From Rhizodiscina lignyota (taxonomy: Eukaryota > Ascomycota > Dothideomycetes > Aulographales > Rhizodiscinaceae): DNA of 64,000 nt. Below are positions 9,721 through 20,836 of this stretch, piece by piece (position 1 is the first letter of the stretch; each line of letters begins with the position of its first letter). The stretch is taken from the NCBI GenBank assembly GCA_010015805.1, contig ML978129.1:124001-188000 (forward strand), in the 5' to 3' direction. A program made the position numbers and the translations under genes. Below the pieces are notes generated by a model. That model worked only from the letters and a program-made list of their open reading frames with translations. It did no database searches and was not told where the DNA came from.

Positions 9721-10661
9721 CCCGCCTCCGCCTCCGCTGTTCCTGCTGTGCCGCTAACAACTGCTACGGCATCGTCCACGCTTCCGGTTCAAGGCTAGGT
9801 TTGTGTTCCATGCCACAGACATTCTGGTGGCGGTGAACAGATTTTTGGTATGATGGATGAATTGTTCGGGACGCAAGGACGCGCGGAGCTATTACAGAGA
9901 GAATCCAATTCTTTCATTCATGTATATCAATGGTTCAACTGAGCTCGAAATATGGCTGTTCTTGACGTCGAGGTGATGAACGGGGGCAGAATAGCATACA
10001 CGCAAGTGGTCTCGCAAAAGACACGATATGGTAGCGCAAAATCAATACAACACTTGGTTTGCCACACTGTCGTACTGAAACTCTTGTGGATTGTCTTCGT
10101 CCCGGTGAGAATACTCTGTGCGAAGCTGGCTGGCATGTTAGCGGAGGGTGCATTGTATCATATGGGGATTGTATTAGTCAAGGAATCTATTCGTGCATAA
10201 GGGAGACTTAGAGAGATGAGAAGCGGCATTATGCTATGCATTTCACACTAAGAAATTGTAAGGAGAGTGCCGGATCTCTAAGTCTTCTCTGTGTAGAGCT
10301 CCGCGGCCTGCTAGCGGAGGATGTATTACGTTATATGCGGCATCTACGTGTGCGGAAGAGCGACTTAGAGGGACGAGGGTAGTATTACCCCAGAGACTTC
10401 ATGTGAGTAAACTAAAAGAGGGATAAAGGGAGTAATCCCTCACTCCTCTCCTCCATACGAAGTTAACCAGACTGTTGATAGAGGATACGTTGCGTTAAGC
10501 ACGGAACCCACTCGTACGAAAGGGCCAGTGAGACAGAGATCAAAAGAAGGCATGTTATGATAGAACTGTCATCTTATTACTATCATACCGAGCTCGTTAT
10601 CTCCATACTTGACTCCTTCCACCACCCCTCTCTCACCATGAGCACAACACACACCAGGAAA
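9721..10661. other. Convergent intergenic region with diverged repeats
   Basis: This lies between the 3' ends of the secreted-protein gene and the ASPM-like gene. It has no convincing gene. Its main content is three diverged copies of a repeat (see 10115-10540). Confidence 0.6.
10115..10540. repeat. Three diverged copies of a roughly 85-105 bp repeat
   Basis: Copies lie near 10115-10220, 10288-10377 and 10458-10540. The first two share tctgtg, then a GCTAGCGGAGG-type core (gttagcggagg / gctagcggagg), and end in gacttagag followed by ga(t/c)gag. The third keeps cgaag, tgtt, gagg and ttg at matching spacing. Many differences are C/T or G/A transitions. This could be an old tandem array or remnants of a small mobile element. 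I see no terminal inverted repeats. Confidence 0.55.
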
Positions 10662-13600
10662 TCACCAACCGCCCTTCTTCTTCTGACCAGCGGTCTTGTA
10701 GACCGCGCTCCTCACGCCCCAGCCCTTGATCAGAGCCTGCAACTTCACTACGTCACCCACGAGCTGGGTGACTCTTGCCTCCAGCACGGCCCTCCAGGCC
10801 CTCTGCAGGACCACCGCCGCACCGACCACACGCACGCGCGTGTTGACGACAGTCGCGCAATCGGCGGCTAGACGCATCAACTGCAGGCGCTTCCTCACAC
10901 TGCGTCTGGCCAACGCCTTCTTGTACCAGCGCTGAATGGTCACCGCAGCGCGGTACGTGATTGTCTGCGGGAGAAGGCGCGACGCGAGGTACGCCAGAGT
11001 CGTGATAGTGAACGACTTAGACGGGACGGAGACGGCTGTTGGGGAGGATGGCGTGAAGAGCGACAGGAAGGAGGCACTGCAGCCAATCGAGCGAAGCTTG
11101 GACGACAGTGTTGCGCGTCTGGAGCTCGAGTACTTCAAGACTTCTGCTTGAGGCACGAATTGGATGTACTCATCCACGATAGCCTCAAAGGCTCGACCAT
11201 CTGCGAATGCAGTCGTGAGGTTACGGATGTCGACGCCGTGAAGTTTGCCCACGGAGCGGGCCCAAGTATGAAGCATCTTCGTGAAACGATCTGGGTCGTC
11301 ATCATCATCATCGAAATCCATTATGTCCGACCAGTCATCGTCGATGGAAGACTTCTCCTGCAAGCGGACAAGTTCGCGCTTCAAGACACTCCAATCCAGC
11401 AGGACTTCAAGACCACACTTCCCGACCAGGCTCCATAGCAGACCAAGGGTCTTCTCGCGGTGACCGTCGACGATATCTTCGGCAGTGACAGATTCAGCGA
11501 TGCGACTCGGGAGTCCTTTCAGACCCTTCAACGCACTGAGGGACACCTGGACATTGTACAGCTTCTGCGTGCGGCTGATACATGGCAGCTTCAGGTGCTG
11601 TGACAACACCCAAGAATCCTCCTCTAGGCCGTTTAGATTGCTGTTCAGCATCTCGCCAGATGGAAGCGTCACTGTAACAGTGTTGTCTTGGATAGAAGAG
11701 AGCTTTGCGTGCGTGAACAACGACAGCTCAACAACACGAGCGAGAAGCACTCCATCTCGGAGATCGGCCGCAATATTCGAGACAGCGTACTTGTACTCCT
11801 CAAGCGGGCGCTGTACATGGCCCACTCGATAGTTGATATGTCCAAGAGACCTCGTCACGTCTCCGACAGAGGGGAAGAGCATCGAAGCGACAGCTTGCAG
11901 GATGGATACCGAAGACTTATGCAGCGAGGAAGCTTGGAATAGGCAACCCGGGATGATGTTGGAAGACTTGCCCTTATCCAGTAGAAGGATCAGCATCAGA
12001 CTGCGCGTCATCGTCTTTCTCCATGCCTCAGCTTGAGGTCCACCATTGATCTGGTGATTCTCGATATTTCGAGCAATGTTCGCAATACTGCCAACGTCGG
12101 ACTTTGACTTGGTGGCATCTTCGTGGCGGAGGATGAACTTGTCGATGTACTGCTCCAAAGCTCTTCGCATGATCTTCGACTGCCTCTCCGATTCTGGTGC
12201 TTGCTCCGAAGTCTCTGATAGGCGCATTGGCATTGTAACTTCTCGACCGACGACAGCTTCGAGAGCTGCCTTTAAGGCAGTGTGGTCATAACAGTCCAGC
12301 CAGAGATCGATGAACTTCCGTTTAAGGCCAGTGTCCACCTTGATCCGAGAGGCTTTGTCGACCATCTCCTTGGGGATTGCCAAGGCACCCATGCCCCATA
12401 GAAGAGAAATTTGCATGCGCTTGTAGAGCTGAACGACGTCGTCGGCATGGTAGATAGCGAGGACTCCGCGACGTAGAGATGTGTCAGATTCACTTGGAAC
12501 CACATTGTGCGACGTCGACTTCTCAAGCAGATGATTGAGTAGCTGACTCAATGCAATCTCCTGATGCTCCAGCCAATGATCTTCGTAGAGTTCTGGATGC
12601 GCGAGGTCATCGGTGATCAAAGGATGTTGGACTTGTCGAATTGTGCGTTTCTCAATCTGCGAGGATTGGATGGCGGCCCATGCCGACGGATCAGGGCGAA
12701 ATTCCCGGAGTCCCTGACGCTTGGTTGGTGGTTCCCTCTGTTTTGAGGAGACTGACGAAGTGATCGAAGCTTTGCTCTTAGATAAGGCGGACTTGGACTT
12801 TGTCGCTGAATGGTCTCCCTTCACCGCCTTTGCGGGCGAAACAGGCGAGAGATTTTCTGAAGCAAACCGCTTCTTGCTCGAAGATGTAGAATCGCTCTTC
12901 TTTGCGTAACTCGTAGCTGCTGTGGATGACAATGGAGCTGAACTAGATGTAACATTTAGTTGATTCAATGTGGTTTGCTGACTCTTCTTGCCTTTTGCAT
13001 CATCAAAGTGAATGACGATGTCCGCTGGTCCAGCCTTCAAGTCAAGATGCAGCACTTTGCCTGGCGGGATATTTTCTTTTCCACCGCCTTGACCAAGCAC
13101 ATCTTCTACATTCATGACATTGGCTGCACCACGCGAGCTAGGCTGGAGCGGCGCGCGTTTGGGCTTTGCCGCCAGACTCATTCTGGGGGCGCGATTCTCA
13201 GGTCGCATCACTTGGTGCTGAGGTGAAGCGTTCTCTTCGTCAGACATGGTAACGAGTTCAAGTCCAATATCTGGAGAGTTTCGTCGTCTGCGAGTGTCGC
13301 GAGGTTGATGCTGTGATCTTCCGGGAAAGATATTGACAAAGGTTGTGTCTTCAGAAGGAATGAACATGGTGCCTCGCCGTGGGCCGTTGCGCAGTTGCTC
13401 GCGAAGCACCTCTGCATTCACTCGGCGGTTGTGGTGCGCCAGGAAGGGATTGGTGCTGGTGGTGGCGTCCGTGCCTTCTTCCGCTAGCGTAGAGATTCTC
13501 CGTCTTCGGGAGCCAATTTCTCGTTGCGCGCAGGCAACCTTCGCCTCCGACTGCCGTCGTGGTTGGGGTGGCAGTTGCTCGCGCGGTACAGGCTCGGCAT

Positions 13601-14015
13601 ATCCACGTGCAGCAGGTGCAATCGGCATTCTCATCGCAGGTCGCTCCAACATCGAACTTCTCTTTGCTCTTCCTTCGTTTGTAATTATTGGGCCGCGTGC
13701 TTGAACTTGCTCATGGCGCCGCTGGTTGTCCTGGTCCCGCCCTATGTCGTCCCAAATATCGAGCGAAGGATTGAACGAAGGTCGCGCCATCATGGCGGTT
13801 GGTCGTCTTCTTGGTTTTGCGTGTCGCAATTGAGTACGCCACTCAGTAGTGAATTCGACATTCTCAGTGTCTTCCGTGAGATCGGGCAGATTTTCAGCAT
13901 AACCGCCGTAGGTACGCGGATCGTTCGCGAAGGAGACGCGAGCGCGTCGCGGGAAGGACGAGTTCGGAATGTTATCGCCGCCAGGGCACGGCGTAGCCTG
14001 TGAGTATCTGCGCAT
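10662..14015 (-). CDS. ASPM/abnormal-spindle-like calmodulin-binding protein (fungal Sha1-like)
   Basis: A single exon of 1117 aa from an ATG at 14015. The first 400 residues are basic and disordered, with many RR pairs and a short acidic-Ser block, as expected for a microtubule-associated N-terminus. The C-terminal half carries calponin-homology-like sequence: a first unit around IAADLRDGVLLARVVELS and a second around LHTWARSVGKLHGVDIRNL with FADGRAFEAIVDEY. It ends in two to three IQ motifs (AAVTIQRWYKKALARR, AAVVLQRAWRAV, KLQALIKGW). CH plus IQ order is the hallmark of ASPM, which works at spindle poles and binds calmodulin and actin or microtubules. The IQ array is much shorter than in animals, as is usual in fungi. 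A spindle or septation role is inferred from the family. Confidence 0.85.
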   Translation of the reverse strand: MRRYSQATPCPGGDNIPNSSFPRRARVSFANDPRTYGGYAENLPDLTEDTENVEFTTEWRTQLRHAKPRRRPTAMMARPSFNPSLDIWDDIGRDQDNQRRHEQVQARGPIITNEGRAKRSSMLERPAMRMPIAPAARGYAEPVPREQLPPQPRRQSEAKVACAQREIGSRRRRISTLAEEGTDATTSTNPFLAHHNRRVNAEVLREQLRNGPRRGTMFIPSEDTTFVNIFPGRSQHQPRDTRRRRNSPDIGLELVTMSDEENASPQHQVMRPENRAPRMSLAAKPKRAPLQPSSRGAANVMNVEDVLGQGGGKENIPPGKVLHLDLKAGPADIVIHFDDAKGKKSQQTTLNQLNVTSSSAPLSSTAATSYAKKSDSTSSSKKRFASENLSPVSPAKAVKGDHSATKSKSALSKSKASITSSVSSKQREPPTKRQGLREFRPDPSAWAAIQSSQIEKRTIRQVQHPLITDDLAHPELYEDHWLEHQEIALSQLLNHLLEKSTSHNVVPSESDTSLRRGVLAIYHADDVVQLYKRMQISLLWGMGALAIPKEMVDKASRIKVDTGLKRKFIDLWLDCYDHTALKAALEAVVGREVTMPMRLSETSEQAPESERQSKIMRRALEQYIDKFILRHEDATKSKSDVGSIANIARNIENHQINGGPQAEAWRKTMTRSLMLILLLDKGKSSNIIPGCLFQASSLHKSSVSILQAVASMLFPSVGDVTRSLGHINYRVGHVQRPLEEYKYAVSNIAADLRDGVLLARVVELSLFTHAKLSSIQDNTVTVTLPSGEMLNSNLNGLEEDSWVLSQHLKLPCISRTQKLYNVQVSLSALKGLKGLPSRIAESVTAEDIVDGHREKTLGLLWSLVGKCGLEVLLDWSVLKRELVRLQEKSSIDDDWSDIMDFDDDDDDPDRFTKMLHTWARSVGKLHGVDIRNLTTAFADGRAFEAIVDEYIQFVPQAEVLKYSSSRRATLSSKLRSIGCSASFLSLFTPSSPTAVSVPSKSFTITTLAYLASRLLPQTITYRAAVTIQRWYKKALARRSVRKRLQLMRLAADCATVVNTRVRVVGAAVVLQRAWRAVLEARVTQLVGDVVKLQALIKGWGVRSAVYKTAGQKKKGGW

Positions 14016-14672
14016 GGTGGTCGCGAGTGCGCGAGTCTCGTTTATTCGGAGAATATGGCGTACAGGGTAAAATACATTTCTTGATGTGTAGAGAAAGTCG
14101 AGAGTATTCTATCGACGTCCCCTGTTCACGATGTTTGAAGATCTCCCCATTGGGAAAGTTTCGTTGCCATAGGCAACCACAACGCCTCACTCTCTTCTAA
14201 GATTTATGCTGCGTTATTCCATAAAATCTAAATAATATATCTCCTTACCACTAAATGCATCCATCACCGACTTATTGCTTTAGAGTATCTTTCTGATATT
14301 ACTGGGCTATCTGACGGCAGGAGGATAGTAGACACATGTGCAGTGGGCGCCTCGGACTTGGAGATTTCAAGTATACAAACGCTATTGTTCTGATGCTCTA
14401 AAGCTAAATTGTTCAACTTGTACATTTGCAAAACTTCGTGCAAGCAGATTGTTTTTCTGATCACCTCCAGACCAGAAGACGGGGTAGTGGATTGTGCTCA
14501 TCCGATTCAGGCCTAGCGCCAGCCCTATCGCTTATCCGTTGCTCCCCCACGCGTCCAATGCAAATGCCCCACTTTTGACTTCCACTGCCACTGCCCTCAA
14601 GGCAAGCGCAACAGCAAGCGCAACCGCCAACCAACCAACCTCTAACAAAGCAACGCTCAAAACGAACTTCAA
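14016..14672. other. Divergent intergenic region
   Basis: Promoter region shared by the ASPM-like gene (-) and the basic protein (+). A long open frame enters from 14494 without an ATG; I treat it as leader (see rejected items). No repeat was noticed. Confidence 0.55.
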
Positions 14673-15621
14673 ATGGCCGCCACTAAACGTTACGACCTCC
14701 GTAGTAAGTAAACTCGACCTCCGAAGTCTCTGGAACCACTCTATTATGCGTTCGGTATCACCCATTTCAGAAAAGCCCCCCAAAGACAGCCCCTCGAAGC
14801 GCAAACGCAGCATTTCAGACCCCACCGTCCATCAGTTCGCACCTCACCTTCGAGAAGAGATCGCCGGTGAAGGGTCATATACAGACGCCCAGCTTGCGGG
14901 TGCAAGAAGCCCTAGGAGCTTTGTTGCTGAGAAGCTAGGGGACCTGAAGCTGACGGGGACGACGTTGTCGGTAATTCGCTTCTGCGGGGGGGCTGATGGC
15001 GTGAATGGCGATAGAGCGAAGAGGAACAAGAAGGTCAAGTTCTCTGGGAAGAAGGATAATGGCGTGGGAGAGGAGCAGGATGGTAAGGCGGGCGAGTCGC
15101 TAAAGGCACAACCGAAACAGCGAAGGCTAAGGAGCCCGCCACCGCCTGGCGATGAAGAGGTCAGGAGCGAGATAGAGGAGACACCAGAGCCGCCACGAGC
15201 CTCCTCGCAGTCGCCATCTCCATCGCTTCAATCGACAATCAATGTGATACCGGCCGAGTTGCCCACCGCAGCAGCGCCAGCCGATTCATCGGCGTTCCAC
15301 CACTCAGGCTCCCCTTCCCCGATGCCAGCGCCTCAGCAATACTTCGACGAATCTGAAGGTCGCGAGTTTGCCGACGCGCTGGACCCAGATGACGATGGTA
15401 CTGGTATCAACGGCGTGGGATACAAGCCGACGCCTGCTATGGCGTGGCAGCGTTCACAGAAGCGAAAGCAGCAAATCCAGGAATGGCGTGCAAGAGAGAC
15501 GAAGGAAGCAAGGCAGAGGAGGCTCGAAAGGCGACACAAGACTGCAATCGCGGCAGGCGGTGATGGTGGCGCCAGAGGCGGAGCAGACGACGTACGAAGG
15601 ACTGTCAGGTTTGCCGTTTGA
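14673..15621 (+). CDS. Basic, probably nuclear, conserved fungal protein of unknown function
   Basis: I prefer exons 14673..14703 and 14771..15621 (293 aa). The ATG has a strong context (caaATGgcc), encodes MAATKRYDLR, and is followed by a GTAAGT donor. The 67-nt intron ends in a pyrimidine-rich ATTTCAG and restores the main frame at KPPKDSPSKRKRS. The unspliced frame has no ATG before 14746, within the proposed intron. The protein is rich in Lys/Arg clusters (SPSKRKRS, RAKRNKKVKFSGKK), acidic and Pro/Ser stretches. A conserved-looking C-terminal segment DDDGTGINGVGYKPTPAMAW is followed by a basic helix (RSQKRKQQIQEWRARETKEA). The basic clusters suggest nuclear localisation. I do not recognise a named domain. 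Confidence 0.7.
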
Positions 15622-16173
15622 GCGCCTTGATCTGGCCTTACGGTACAGTCCGCCCTGCGGAATCGCGGAGTTGAAAGCCTATCACGAGCATTGCATGCTC
15701 GGCGCCGATTGGTATTGGCCAATGGCACTGGGCAAACCGGTATGGGAACGGAGTGAACGGGCTGGATGATATCATGATTGGATGGATTAGGTTTACAGCA
15801 TGAGCAGCATTCCAATAGCGAATGCGGACATTGACAGACATGACTGCTCTCTCATGGCGTTCGATTTCTTACAAATCGTAAAATGCCAAGTCAATTTTTT
15901 GATATCCCTCTCTCAAATTAATTCCCCATAGGGCCTTGGGCCGCGCCCCATCCGTGGTGGATCTCCATCTTCCGAATCCCCGGAATGAATGCCTAAGCTT
16001 GTCGCTTCGTGAGATGCTCACAAATCGTCGCCGCCTTAATAGCCTAACGGAAGTCTCCTTCTCCGGCCAAACTCGTCCGCCTCGCAACTCGCATCTCAAA
16101 CAGCAAACGGACGGCGACCTTCGTGAAGTCTGGAACGCTACCATTGACGGCAGAAGCCGTGATCCTCCAGGAC
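15622..16173. other. Convergent intergenic region
   Basis: Lies between the 3' ends of the basic-protein gene (+) and RSA3 (-). It should hold both transcript ends. Short frames on both strands show no protein features. Confidence 0.5.
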
Positions 16174-16645
16174 TCAAGGCACGATGCTCTTCTTCTCCTC
16201 ATCTGAGAAGGTGGCTTCGCCCTGCTTGAGTGCGCGAATCAGCATGCCGAGCCTGTCGTCGTTAAAGTCGCTTGCTGAGCGCACTTTGTCCAGGTCGTCC
16301 GCAAGCGCGGCAGTTACATGACGCAGGTAGAACTGGGAGAAGTCGTCGCTCTTTGGCGGCGCTCCTGTTGGGGGTGTTGGAGTTGACTCTTCGTCCTCGG
16401 GCGCAGAACGCTCCGTCGGGGCAACATTTTGGAGCGCCATTTGAGAGGTTTCATTATTCGTATGGCTGTCGCTGGTGCCATTGGCATCTACCTCTCCCTC
16501 ATCTGGCCTTGGTGGAGATACGTCTGCCAATTGTTAGTGGTGCAATGACGAATCGCGAAGAGTTTGCTCAACCTGCTGTGCGAATTTTGCTCTTTCTCTT
16601 CTTACGCGGTTCCGACGAGCCATTAACACCTTTGCTCTTCGCCAT
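16174..16645 (-). CDS. RSA3: Ribosome assembly protein 3 (Rsa3)
   Basis: Exons 16573..16645 and 16174..16523 give 140 aa. Rsa3 is a nucleolar factor acting with Dbp6 in early 60S assembly. The C-terminal domain is diagnostic: FSQFYLRHVTAALADDLDKV, then SDFNDDRLGMLIRALKQG and FSDEEK (about 85-138). The N-terminus MAKSKGVNGSSEPRKKRKSK is basic, and splicing makes RTADVS, which matches the basic-RTADVS start I recall for yeast Rsa3. The 49-nt intron has a perfect CACTAAC branch site and a GGCAG acceptor, but its donor is the weak GTTGAG. A canonical GTAAGA donor 33 bases earlier is also in frame and would delete the basic stretch (see findings). The gene is convergent with the basic-protein gene. 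Confidence 0.85.
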
Positions 16646-17199
16646 CTAGAATTGCTAGAATTCTTGTCGTCGTCTGGTAATGGGTTATGAGGTCTAAGAG
16701 TGTGGGCGCATTGTTCGTGAGAGTGAGAGCTTTCCTGAAGGCTGAAAATTAGTTTTTCATCGACTGGACTGGCGTGGTCGCAAATCCACTCTCAACCAAC
16801 AATATTTTTTCCACCGAAGTCTCCATCATGAATTTCTGTATTAGTGTTCTTTCGACTGCAAAGTGGTTTTTCGAGCTCGAACCGCTGCACGGCTGTGCGC
16901 TTAAGCAAAGCAGAAGGTCAACATTACGAGCCGTCGAATCGGTAAAGTTCAAATATTCTGTCATGTTTGAGAGTGTGGTAGAACCATTTCTTTTAATGTA
17001 TCCAATTATGGTACAAGATTATTAAGTGTAGCCTCACTACTTGATACAATCATAAGAAATCATCAAAAGTTGCCATAATGTGGAGCTACATATGTATGTG
17101 CTCGTGGTATGCCCAAACGCCCCAACAATGCTCAAAAACCACTCTATAAGTTTTATCCAACAGAAACCCCTGGTACTAAAACAACACTTGTAAGTAAAA
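16646..17199. other. Intergenic region: RSA3 promoter and MFS 3' flank
   Basis: It carries the RSA3 promoter at its left end and the MFS transcript end at its right. The part near 17000-17190 is AT-rich. No gene, repeat or RNA is seen. Confidence 0.5.
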
Positions 17200-18912
17200 T
17201 CACGCTGCAACAGCTTCGATCTTCTTGTCCTTCAAGTTCCTCCGGTCGAAGATGATGGTGGCAATAGCAACCAGAGCGCCAACACCGGCCAACGCGATTG
17301 CCAGAGCATACGCGTCCTTCAAACCAATCATGTATGACTTGATTGCACCGTTGAGCTGTGCCCCAGAGACAACCTTCCTCAAGTCCGTTGCACCTGTTCC
17401 GACAATGACCTTTGGGTTGAGGCCATGGACGTTCTGCTCGACAGCGAGGAGGAGGCGATTGGAGAAGATGGACTGTGAAACGGAGATGAAGATGGCGCCG
17501 GCAATGGTTTGAACGAAGAGAGTCAGAGAGGAGACCGATGAGACGTCTTCGGGCTTGGAGATGGCTTGACCGACAATGACGGGAATCTGCATAGACAGAC
17601 CGGCGCCAAGACCAGCAAGGACCTGGTAGCCGATCCAGTTGGAGCTGGGAGAGCCAACGTCAAGAGTGTAGATCAGACCAGCACCAATAGTGCTCATGAC
17701 AGCACCGAGGATCATGAGAATCTGGTACTCGCCAGTGATAGTGATGACGACGCCAGAGACAATGCTGCAGAGCGAAATTCCGATGACGTACGGGATGTTG
17801 CGGACACCGGACTCGGCAGCCGATACACCAGAGACGACCTGGAAGTAGATGGGGAGATAGTAGAGGAGCACGAAGAAGCCTGCGTTGTTGAAGAGTTGGT
17901 AGACGAGGCCGAGAGAGATGGTCTTCTGCTTGAGAAGGCGTGGAACCATCAGTGCGCGCTCGCCAAGCCAGATCTCCCAGCAGATGAAGATGATGATAAT
18001 GACACCCGCAGCAACGAGAGTGCCAATGACATTGCCGTCGGACCACTTCTTCGTGACACCACCCCACTGGAACGCGAGCAGGAGGCAGACAATACCGCAG
18101 AGTAGGAGGGCGGTTCCACCAAGATCCATCTGGAGGAGCTTCTCCTTCCATGTGGCTTGTACTGGCTTCGCTTGCTTCGGTACGGTGAAGAAGAAGAGGA
18201 TGATCAGAGCCGACACGCCGCCGATGGGCAGATTGATGTAGAAGCACCAACGCCATGAGAGATGGTCGGTGAAGACTCCACCAAGGAGCGGGCCGACGAC
18301 GGATGCTACTGCAAAGGTTGCACCAAGCACGCCTGTCAATGCAGGGACCTTCTCTGGAGGCGCGGAGAATCCGATGATGGTGTATGCGCCGGATGCGACG
18401 CCAGCACCGCCCATACCAGCGATCGCGCGGCCGACAATGAGTGTCTTCGAATCTTGAGCGACACCGCAGATCAAGCTACCGACCTCGAAAATGAACATAG
18501 CCGCCAGGAAGGCCCATTTCAGTGACATGAACTTGTAGGCTTTGCCCCAGGTGGATTGGAATGCGCCGACCGTCAGGAAGAAAGCCGAGCCATACCAACC
18601 GACGTCCTGGAGGGATTTGAACTCGTCCGTTATCCTGGGGATCGCGGTAGCCACGATGGTCATATCGAGTGCGACGAGAAAGATGGTGAGAGCAACACCC
18701 CCGAGAATGAGGACTAGTTGGCTCAAGTTCGGGTAGAGAGAAGATTCGACTCGCTCGAGATCGGCGCCATTGGCCTCTTCTACCTGGACTTCTTTGGCCT
18801 GTGAAATGCTGGAGGCGGCCGAGGACACAGGAACCTCTGCCTCAGGCTGACGTTCCTTCTCGAAGTCTTTCTCCATATCGTGAGATATTTGAGGCGGCGG
18901 TGTTGAAGACAT
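17200..18912 (-). CDS. MFS multidrug/toxin efflux transporter, DHA2 (14-TM) type
   Basis: One exon of 570 aa; I use the first in-frame ATG (18912, MSSTPPPQ). The open frame extends 23 codons further without an ATG. An acidic cytosolic N-tail of about 70 residues precedes 14 predicted membrane segments. Diagnostic motifs are [17 protein letters not shown] in TM1, [12 protein letters not shown], the antiporter motif around [12 protein letters not shown], and the [14 protein letters not shown] signature of the DHA2 family. Members export drugs, fungal toxins or xenobiotics from the plasma membrane by proton antiport. The substrate cannot be told from sequence. It is followed downstream by RSA3 and has a long upstream region (18913-20836). 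No biosynthetic core enzyme is nearby, so a general detoxification role is as likely as metabolite export. Confidence 0.9.
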   Translation of the reverse strand: MSSTPPPQISHDMEKDFEKERQPEAEVPVSSAASSISQAKEVQVEEANGADLERVESSLYPNLSQLVLILGGVALTIFLVALDMTIVATAIPRITDEFKSLQDVGWYGSAFFLTVGAFQSTWGKAYKFMSLKWAFLAAMFIFEVGSLICGVAQDSKTLIVGRAIAGMGGAGVASGAYTIIGFSAPPEKVPALTGVLGATFAVASVVGPLLGGVFTDHLSWRWCFYINLPIGGVSALIILFFFTVPKQAKPVQATWKEKLLQMDLGGTALLLCGIVCLLLAFQWGGVTKKWSDGNVIGTLVAAGVIIIIFICWEIWLGERALMVPRLLKQKTISLGLVYQLFNNAGFFVLLYYLPIYFQVVSGVSAAESGVRNIPYVIGISLCSIVSGVVITITGEYQILMILGAVMSTIGAGLIYTLDVGSPSSNWIGYQVLAGLGAGLSMQIPVIVGQAISKPEDVSSVSSLTLFVQTIAGAIFISVSQSIFSNRLLLAVEQNVHGLNPKVIVGTGATDLRKVVSGAQLNGAIKSYMIGLKDAYALAIALAGVGALVAIATIIFDRRNLKDKKIEAVAA

Positions 18913-20836
18913 TGTCGATGTGTTTCTCGCTGTCTCAGTAATTGTTGCAGTAGTTTCGATATTTGCTGGACGGGCTTCCAATTTGTTTACCGGCCGCAGG
19001 CTCAGATCCAGAATGTTTCGAGGCTGATAAGGCTTGTTGTGGCGTTACGACAGATCAGGGGAATTGTCTGTGTGATCTGTGCCCACTTGTCTTGCAATCG
19101 ATGCAAAGGAATGTGCAGTGTGCACGACAAGACTTGAAGTGAGGATGCAGGGACAAGAAGCGGAGGTGGAGAGTGTTAAATAATAAAGAAGAATGAAAGA
19201 AGAATTCCTTAACTTACATTGCTTGCGAGATCCACTTTTGCAATCGTGTTCGCAATCACGCACATAACGTTATGTCCACACGCGCGGCGATTGGACCGTG
19301 TACGGAAACAATTTCGACCGCCGCACAGTGGAGTCATAGAGCAAAAGGGATGCGCCATGGAAATGCCACAGTAACGATGGAGACCGCGCCATTACAAAGC
19401 ACGTCCATCTGAAGCTGAAAGCGAGACGGGATGCGCGAGAGGGACCAAATGAGAGGGTTGTATCGAGGCCATGTTTCCGTGGGTTATGGCTCCACACCGG
19501 AAGTCTGCCTAAGGAGCCTCAACGCGACCGTGGCGGCGCCGGAACGGGCAAGGCGGTGAACATGGGCCATGATGAATCATGGTGAATCTACGCCCTAGCG
19601 CGCTGGGCAAGTCGTAGATTTACGAGATAGGGCTCGAGGTGTGCCTGGCCTTGGCTGGAAAAAGGGAAGAAAACGGGAAGAGCCGACGGACAACTCTACG
19701 GACGAGCAAAGTCGGCGGACGACACAACTCCTTTCACCCTCTCCTTTACGATCCTCCCCGCTGATTGGGCGATAAAGGCTGTGTCTCGGAGTAATCAAAG
19801 CTGCCGTTTGGGCGCCGACCGGACGAAGAAAACCCCCTTATGGTGAAAAGCAGAAAGTCGCATTTCTGTCCGACAAAGACGATTGTTGTTGCATCATTCA
19901 GACTCTAACCGCTGCAGATTGCTGCCTGCTCTTCATGTTATCGTCCTCGGGATTCGTCCAACTACAGAATTGGCATGCGCTGATATGCGCCTGCATGTCG
20001 TCAGGATACTGCCCTGATGCAAACGCCGACGAAGTCGGTCTCCCAAAACCAGGCTGAAGAGAGTACGAAGACGCCCTCAAATCCTCAGACACCAATGGCT
20101 TTGCTATCGACACGCTGGGAGTGAGACAGCGCACAATGATACTGGAACGATTGACATGCTTCTCCTAAGGTTGACAGGACTTCCCGCAAAGAGTTCGAAC
20201 TCCGCATTTTAGCTCTGAGACAACGACGGCACACAATCCCGATTACGCTGAATTGAGTTCTGACATAAGACTCCACGAGATGGATCTTAAGCTTAAAAAC
20301 TCGGAACTGGCAACCTTGGAACGCCGAAAATGCCACGTGAGATCGGGGTTAACGTTCTCACGTGGGGAGATCAGCGCAAACGTTGCCGTGATTGGGCAAA
20401 GCCGCGTACTCCACCTCAATACGATGAAACGAGCATCGTCGATAATCTCACTGCCTAACGTTACTCGCGACATCCATTGCTCTCTCTAGTTCGGCAGGTA
20501 GCTGCGGTCACGTCTGTCTCCTTCGCACTGATCTTGTTCTTGTGACTCCTCCCTTCTAGCCTCTGCAAGTGGCTCTCCGTCCAAAGTCCCCGCGCTTTTT
20601 GGGACTTGGAGACCGTGGCTGTGCACAGGCGTCGCTGTGGACAACAAGAGTACGGGACCAATCTCCACTGAGATTCTTGGCTCCAAGGAGCTAGTCACCC
20701 GTTGACTGTAGGGTGAGGTCCATTGGATGCCAACAGTAAGACGACACGAGAGACCAGCCCGCTCTCTTGCAGCAACTGCTGGCTTTGTCATCCCGATCCA
20801 CTACATGAGCTTTGTATACTAGTAGCATACGCCACA
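18913..20836. other. Long divergent intergenic region
   Basis: At 1.9 kb this is the longest gene-free stretch in the window, between the MFS gene (-) and the AAA ATPase gene (+). It contains an inverted pair of CACGTG boxes at 20333-20365. Short frames on both strands have no domain, signal or membrane pattern that I can support. Confidence 0.55.
20333..20365. promoter_or_regulatory. Inverted pair of CACGTG boxes
   Basis: CCACGTGAGA (20333-20342) and its perfect reverse complement TCTCACGTGG (20356-20365) are 13 bases apart. Each arm holds a CACGTG E-box, the core bound by bHLH factors such as the Cbf1/Pho4 class and SREBP-like regulators. The pair is about 470 bases before the AAA ATPase start and 1.4 kb before the MFS start. 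Function is inferred only. Confidence 0.5.

Noticed and set aside
14494-14672. 5' extension of the basic-protein reading frame
   Set aside because: No ATG in this part; low-complexity Ala/Ser/Thr; the spliced model from 14673 is better supported.
17566-18105. 179-aa acidic plus-strand frame
   Set aside because: Antisense shadow of the MFS transporter; Asp-rich composition follows from its hydrophobic codons.
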